Origin: Nitrospira sp.
GTDB lineage: Bacteria > Nitrospirota > Nitrospiria > Nitrospirales > Nitrospiraceae
Assembly (NCBI GenBank): GCA_029194535.1
Contig: JARFXR010000001.1
Coordinates: 62,001 to 126,000 of the forward strand
Length of the DNA stretch: 64,000 nt
Direction of reading: 5' to 3'
Shown: positions 60,318 through 64,000 of the stretch, one piece after another
How the letters are laid out: the number at the start of each line of letters is the position of its first letter
Position numbering within the stretch: position 1 is the first letter of the stretch
Position numbers and translations under genes: made by a program
Notes under the pieces: generated by a model
What the model was told of the DNA's origin: nothing
Database searches by the model: none
Seen by the model: only the letters and a program-made list of their open reading frames with translations

Positions 60318-61517
60318 ATGAAGGGAGACGTGAAGGCCGCCGCCCCTGAGGCGACGGCGATCCCAGAGGCTATCCAGCATGAATTTTCTCCCGGCCTCGC
60401 CGGTGTGCCGGCAGCCAAGTCCTCCATCAGCTTTGTAAACGGCCAGACGGGTCCGCTGGAATATCGCGGGATCCGGATTGAGGAGCTGGCTAAGCACAGT
60501 TCCTTTCTGGAGACGACCTACCTGTTGCTCTACGATCAACTGCCGGGACAGACTGAACTAGACCGGTTCACGGTCGATGTGACACAGCATCGGCGCATCA
60601 AGTATCAAATCAGTGATCTGATCAAATGTCTCCCCGAGCACGGGCACCCGATGGATGCCCTGCAAGCCGCAGTCGCAGCCCTCGGGATGTTCTACCCGGC
60701 GAGACAGGTATTAGATCCCCAAGTGCAATACTGGTCGACCATCCGACTGATCGCGAAGGTTCCCACGATCGTAGCCGCATACTACCGACTTCGACGCGGC
60801 GATGAGCAGATTCCGCCCCGCGATGATTTGGACCATGCCGGCAACTTCTTGTACATGCTGACGGAGAAAGTGCCCGACCCTATGATCGCGAAGGTGCTGG
60901 ACACCTGCCTCATTCTCCATGCCGAGCACACGATGAATGCCTCCAGCTTCAGTGGCTTGGTGACCGCCTCCACGCTGGCGGATCCCTACACGGTCGTCTC
61001 TTCGGCGATCGGGACCCTGAAAGGACCTCTCCACGGCGGAGCGACCCTGGAAACCATAGAAATGTTGGAGGAGATCGGATCGGTGGACAACGTCCGGCCA
61101 TACATCCAGAAGAGGCTGGCCGCGAAGCAGAAACTCATGGGATTCGGGCATCGGATCTACAAGATAAAAGATCCGAGAGCCGTCATCCTGCAAGAGTTAG
61201 CCCACCGGCTCTTTGCACACTATGGACATTCTCGGCTGTATGAGGTGGCAGAGGAAGTTGAGCGGGTCGGAGAAGAGCTATTAGCAGGCAAAGGAATCCA
61301 CGCCAACGTGGATTTCTACTCCGGCGTGCTCTACGCAACGATGGGTCTCGATGAAGACTTTTTCCCGTGCCTATTTGCGATGGCGCGCGTGAGCGGCTGG
61401 TTGGCTCACTGGCTGGAACAGCTCAAGGACAATAAGCTCTTCCGACCGGATCAGATCTATGACGGACAGCACGGCCGAGCCTATGTTCCCATTGGTCGCC
61501 GGCTGGGAGGAGCATAG
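60318..61517 (+). CDS. Citrate synthase
   Basis: A 399-residue enzyme that condenses acetyl-CoA and oxaloacetate. Motifs: GPLEYRGIRIEELAKHSSFLETTYLLLYD at the start, HAEHTMNASSFSG (active-site His), LKGPLHGGA, MGFGHRIYKIKDPRA (active-site His) and NVDFYSGVLY (active-site Asp). Length fits the shorter bacterial form. It is not flanked by other TCA genes, so it may be an extra copy or a citrate/2-methylcitrate synthase; substrate cannot be told apart here. Confidence 0.93.
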   Translation: MKGDVKAAAPEATAIPEAIQHEFSPGLAGVPAAKSSISFVNGQTGPLEYRGIRIEELAKHSSFLETTYLLLYDQLPGQTELDRFTVDVTQHRRIKYQISDLIKCLPEHGHPMDALQAAVAALGMFYPARQVLDPQVQYWSTIRLIAKVPTIVAAYYRLRRGDEQIPPRDDLDHAGNFLYMLTEKVPDPMIAKVLDTCLILHAEHTMNASSFSGLVTASTLADPYTVVSSAIGTLKGPLHGGATLETIEMLEEIGSVDNVRPYIQKRLAAKQKLMGFGHRIYKIKDPRAVILQELAHRLFAHYGHSRLYEVAEEVERVGEELLAGKGIHANVDFYSGVLYATMGLDEDFFPCLFAMARVSGWLAHWLEQLKDNKLFRPDQIYDGQHGRAYVPIGRRLGGA

Positions 61518-61815
61518 CGAGATTATGGCAGCTCTCACGATCGCGTGACCACGGTGAGACGAAGCGACAGACTGTTAGGAAAAATGGACATTGGATGTGT
61601 GACCGTTGCAAGAACGTAGTCCTGGCAGAAGCTGTGGCGAAGAGGCGACAGATCGTGAAAGAGGGGGGTGGGCCTTCCGGGCCGTAGGGACGTAGGGTCC
61701 GGCGGTCGGAGCCTTGCAACGATGGTGACGGTGGCGACTCATGAGGTGAACAGGCCGGCTCGTGTGGGCGAATCTCGTGATGCCGCACCGCACGGCCCAG
61801 GCGACATCGGATTGA

Positions 61816-62130
61816 GACTTTCCGTCATCCATCTCTCAGGCAGCCGCCGGGTTGCTGAAAGGGGCAGGCCGCAATCTGCAGAAGCTCGTGCAAGACCTGA
61901 CCGGCCGCAACCTCATCAGGCCGCTGACGACGCAGGGCCACGTAAGCGACGCTGTTCCGAACCGTGTGATCCATGATGCCCAGACCACGAGCGGAGGAAG
62001 CGGGAGTCCGATCTTCAACAGCCAAGGAGAACTCATTGCCGTCCACTCGTCCATCATGACGCGGTTCGGCGCAGTAGGTTCCGGCGTGCCGATCGCCAGG
62101 GTGGTCGAATTATTTCACTCGGAAAGTTGA
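61816..62130 (+). pseudogene. Trypsin-like serine protease, C-terminal fragment
   Basis: The frame is open from 61816 to 62130 (TTG 61852 is the only start codon available). It encodes ITPL-like RPLTTQGHVSDAVPNRV, the catalytic-Ser region TTSGGSGSPIFNSQGELIAVHS and a final strand VGSGVPIARVVELF. The His and Asp of the catalytic triad and the whole first barrel are absent. The 298 bp before it, after the citrate synthase gene, hold no other trace of the gene that I can see. Confidence 0.65.
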
Positions 62131-62152
62131 GTTGTCGAAGAGGGAAGCAGCC

Positions 62153-62551
62153 ATGTCTGAGCCGTCGGATCAGAAGTCCCCGGAGATTCTCATCCAGATC
62201 CAAGCTGCCGAGCAGAAAGTGGAAAACATGCTGCGCGCGGCTCAGCAAGACGCGGCTGCCATTCTCGACAAGGCTCGGGCTCAGGCTGAAACCCTGTTAC
62301 GCGGGACACGTCGCCGCCTTGAGGAGAGGAAGAAAGCGGTCGAGGCCGCCGGCACGGCGGAGGCAGAACGTGAGGCTGAGCAACTGCTCACGAATGCACG
62401 GGCAAAGGCTGGCGATCTCAAGGGCAGGTGCATGCGCAGGATGGATGAGGCGGTCGGCCTGGTGCTCAAGCGGATTCTGCCATCTCCTCTAATCAGTGAT
62501 TCGCAATCAGCCGTCGGCAGAAATCAAAACGCGCTGAAAGCTGACGGCTGA
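62153..62551 (+). CDS. A/V-type ATPase peripheral-stalk subunit H/G-like protein
   Basis: A 132-residue, strongly charged, Ala-rich coiled-coil protein from ATG 62153 (ILIQIQAAEQKVENMLRAAQQDAAAILDKARAQAE). This pattern matches archaeal AhaH / bacterial V-type subunit G/H, which pairs with subunit E in the outer stalk. It lies 25 bp before the subunit I gene, in the order common to A/V-type ATPase operons. Confidence 0.75.
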   Translation: MSEPSDQKSPEILIQIQAAEQKVENMLRAAQQDAAAILDKARAQAETLLRGTRRRLEERKKAVEAAGTAEAEREAEQLLTNARAKAGDLKGRCMRRMDEAVGLVLKRILPSPLISDSQSAVGRNQNALKADG

Positions 62552-62575
62552 ATACCGGTCGCCGAGGGCGAATCC

Positions 62576-64000
62576 ATGATTGAGTCAATGGCGAAGGTAC
62601 GATTGGTTGCTCCCCGGACTCTCGTGGACCGTGTGACGTCCACTCTCCAGGAGACCGGCGTCCTACATATCGAGTCTGCTCCGATGGAAGCGGCACGGAT
62701 CCCCTTACGTCCTCAGGTGATGAATGAATCTGTCCGACAACGGCGGGCTGAACTTGAACGATTGCAGGAAGACGTGCGTCGGCTTCTTCTACTCTTGCCT
62801 GATATCTCGTCAAACGAGCGCATCAGTACGGAACAAGCTCGGCATCCGGACCTTACGGAAGGAGCAATCAAGCAGCTTGACCATTCAGTCCGAGAGATCG
62901 CTGCCCGTGTTGACGATCTGTCCGCTCGGCTGAAGGCTTGTGAAGAGGAATTAGCCCTCCTGTCCAAGTATGAAAAGGCCTTGGCGGGATTGGCGCCGTT
63001 CTTACGGTTCATTCAGGAAAGCGAGGAATTGGACCACCTCGGCGTGACGCTCGATGAGCGCGAAGGATCCCCTGATCTCCTGCGTCTCCTGCGAGAAATG
63101 ATGGCCAAGATCACGGACAATGGTTATGAGCTGTTCCACACTAGGATAGACGCACGTTCGTTGGTCGTGCTGCTGGTGTTTTCCAAGGTGCATAGCGCCA
63201 GGGTTCGCAATCTGTTGTGGGAGGAAGGGATCGCCGAACTACGACTGCCGGTGTCCGTCTCAGACAAGCCTTTGGGAGAGGCCGTGCGCATGCTACTTCA
63301 GCAGAAGACGGAGCTCCCTCTGGAGGCGCACCGCTATCGCGGGGAACTGAGAGAGGTCGCACTCCAGCGGCGCCAGGAATTAGCGGAATACCACGACGCC
63401 ATTGTGCGTTGCCTCGAACGAATCGAAGCGAGCCTGTATTTCTATCAAACCGAGATGGCCACCTTGATCTACGGCTGGGTCCCGTGTCGGATGCTCACCG
63501 GCTTACGGCTCAGGATCGGGGACGAATTCGGCGGCAAGGTTGTGTTGGAAGAATGTCCGGTTGCTCCCCAGGAATGGGCGGTTGTCCCGGTGGCACTGCG
63601 CAATCCCGCCTTTCTCCAACCATTTGAAACATTGACCCGAGTCGTGTCCTTGCCGCGATACGGGAGCATCGATCCGACTCCGTACGTGGCGACGTTCTTC
63701 CCCTTGTTTTACGGCGTGATCCTCGGCGATGTCGGCTATGGGTTGCTCCTACTTGTCGCCGCAGCCATGGTCCGACGGCGGTGCCGTTCCCACCCCCTCG
63801 TTCGCGACCTTTCGACGATCTTCCTGTGGGCTTCGGGTTCGGCAATCTTGTTCGGTCTCCTGTTTGGGGAGTTGTTTGGGGAACTGGGCGAGTATGTCGG
63901 TCTGCGTCCGGTCCTGAACCGCATGCAATCGTTCTTGCCTCTTCTCTACATATCCATCGGGATCGGCACGGTGCATGTGGTGTTAGGGCTTGCGCTGGGT
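62576..64000 (+). CDS. A/V-type ATPase subunit I (a), partial
   Basis: At least 475 codons, open to the end of the window. ATG 62576 or 62588 (MAKVRLVAPRTLVDRVTSTLQETGVLHIE) is the start. The N-terminal cytoplasmic part is a long coiled coil; from about residue 365 the membrane part begins with the family motif FFPLFYGVILGDVGYGLLL, followed by FGLLFGELFGELGEYVGL. This subunit forms the half-channels for H+ or Na+ next to the c-ring. Remaining ATPase genes should follow beyond the window. Confidence 0.92.
   Translation, partial: MIESMAKVRLVAPRTLVDRVTSTLQETGVLHIESAPMEAARIPLRPQVMNESVRQRRAELERLQEDVRRLLLLLPDISSNERISTEQARHPDLTEGAIKQLDHSVREIAARVDDLSARLKACEEELALLSKYEKALAGLAPFLRFIQESEELDHLGVTLDEREGSPDLLRLLREMMAKITDNGYELFHTRIDARSLVVLLVFSKVHSARVRNLLWEEGIAELRLPVSVSDKPLGEAVRMLLQQKTELPLEAHRYRGELREVALQRRQELAEYHDAIVRCLERIEASLYFYQTEMATLIYGWVPCRMLTGLRLRIGDEFGGKVVLEECPVAPQEWAVVPVALRNPAFLQPFETLTRVVSLPRYGSIDPTPYVATFFPLFYGVILGDVGYGLLLLVAAAMVRRRCRSHPLVRDLSTIFLWASGSAILFGLLFGELFGELGEYVGLRPVLNRMQSFLPLLYISIGIGTVHVVLGLALG

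Noticed and set aside
59965-60321. 118-codon forward frame before citrate synthase
   Set aside because: No domain, no ribosome-binding site, Arg/Gly-rich; treated as chance.
1-64000. CRISPR arrays, rRNA and integrase genes
   Set aside because: No regularly spaced direct repeats, no rRNA-like conserved stretches and no integrase or transposase ORFs were found by reading.

Overview
The window is GC-rich, densely coded chromosomal DNA from a Gram-negative bacterium with many periplasmic c-type cytochromes and cupredoxins. The set of families (membrane-anchored OtsA, GH15 trehalase/glucoamylase, MofA-type giant multicopper oxidase, sulfite oxidase with cytochromes, citrate synthase, A/V-type ATPase) and the intergenic repeat style suggest a Nitrospirota member close to Nitrospira. 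That assignment is an inference; no rRNA or tRNA gene was seen. Many genes look broken: about nine loci carry frameshifts, internal deletions or nonsense codons, several of them in sulfur-related functions.

1-8 kb: two convergent NarL/LuxR response-regulator genes, a Pal/OmpA lipoprotein and small envelope proteins, then a GH15 glycosidase divergent from otsA-otsB (trehalose synthesis). OtsA carries an N-terminal membrane/sensor-like extension.

8.3-23.8 kb: an NtrC-type regulator, a PAS histidine kinase, a receiver protein and a sigma54 enhancer-binding protein, followed by a 1643-residue multicopper oxidase. A good -24/-12 promoter, upstream palindromes and a hairpin-rich leader precede the oxidase. 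Downstream lie a type-1-copper accessory protein, two SUMF1-fold lipoprotein-like or secreted proteins, an outer-membrane barrel and a cytochrome. This reads as a sigma54-controlled extracytoplasmic metal/copper oxidation module.

23.8-38.9 kb: a decayed sulfur/efflux segment (deleted sulfide:quinone oxidoreductase, intact TauE, adaptor and RND pump collapsed into each other), an intact HlyD/ABC-2 exporter operon, FtsH, CopD-like and CcdA proteins, a frameshifted TlpA thioredoxin, a 210-bp MITE and a periplasmic DsrE protein.

39-57.7 kb: a NarL-type two-component system and a stress/low-oxygen island: acetate kinase, DUF2892, OsmC, sulfite oxidase with di- and tetrahaem cytochromes, cytochrome c peroxidase, hemerythrin, CYTH-CHAD, universal stress protein, phosphoribosyltransferases, Hsp20, dodecin and thioredoxin-2. 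Several of these genes have sequences matching sigma54 promoters.

57.7-64 kb: another MITE-like element, two paralogous cupredoxin-like secreted proteins, citrate synthase, a trypsin-like protease fragment, and the start of an A/V-type ATPase operon that runs off the end. Short intergenic elements built from degenerate 7-bp units occur at several places, and two of them supply the 3' ends of the SUMF1 genes.
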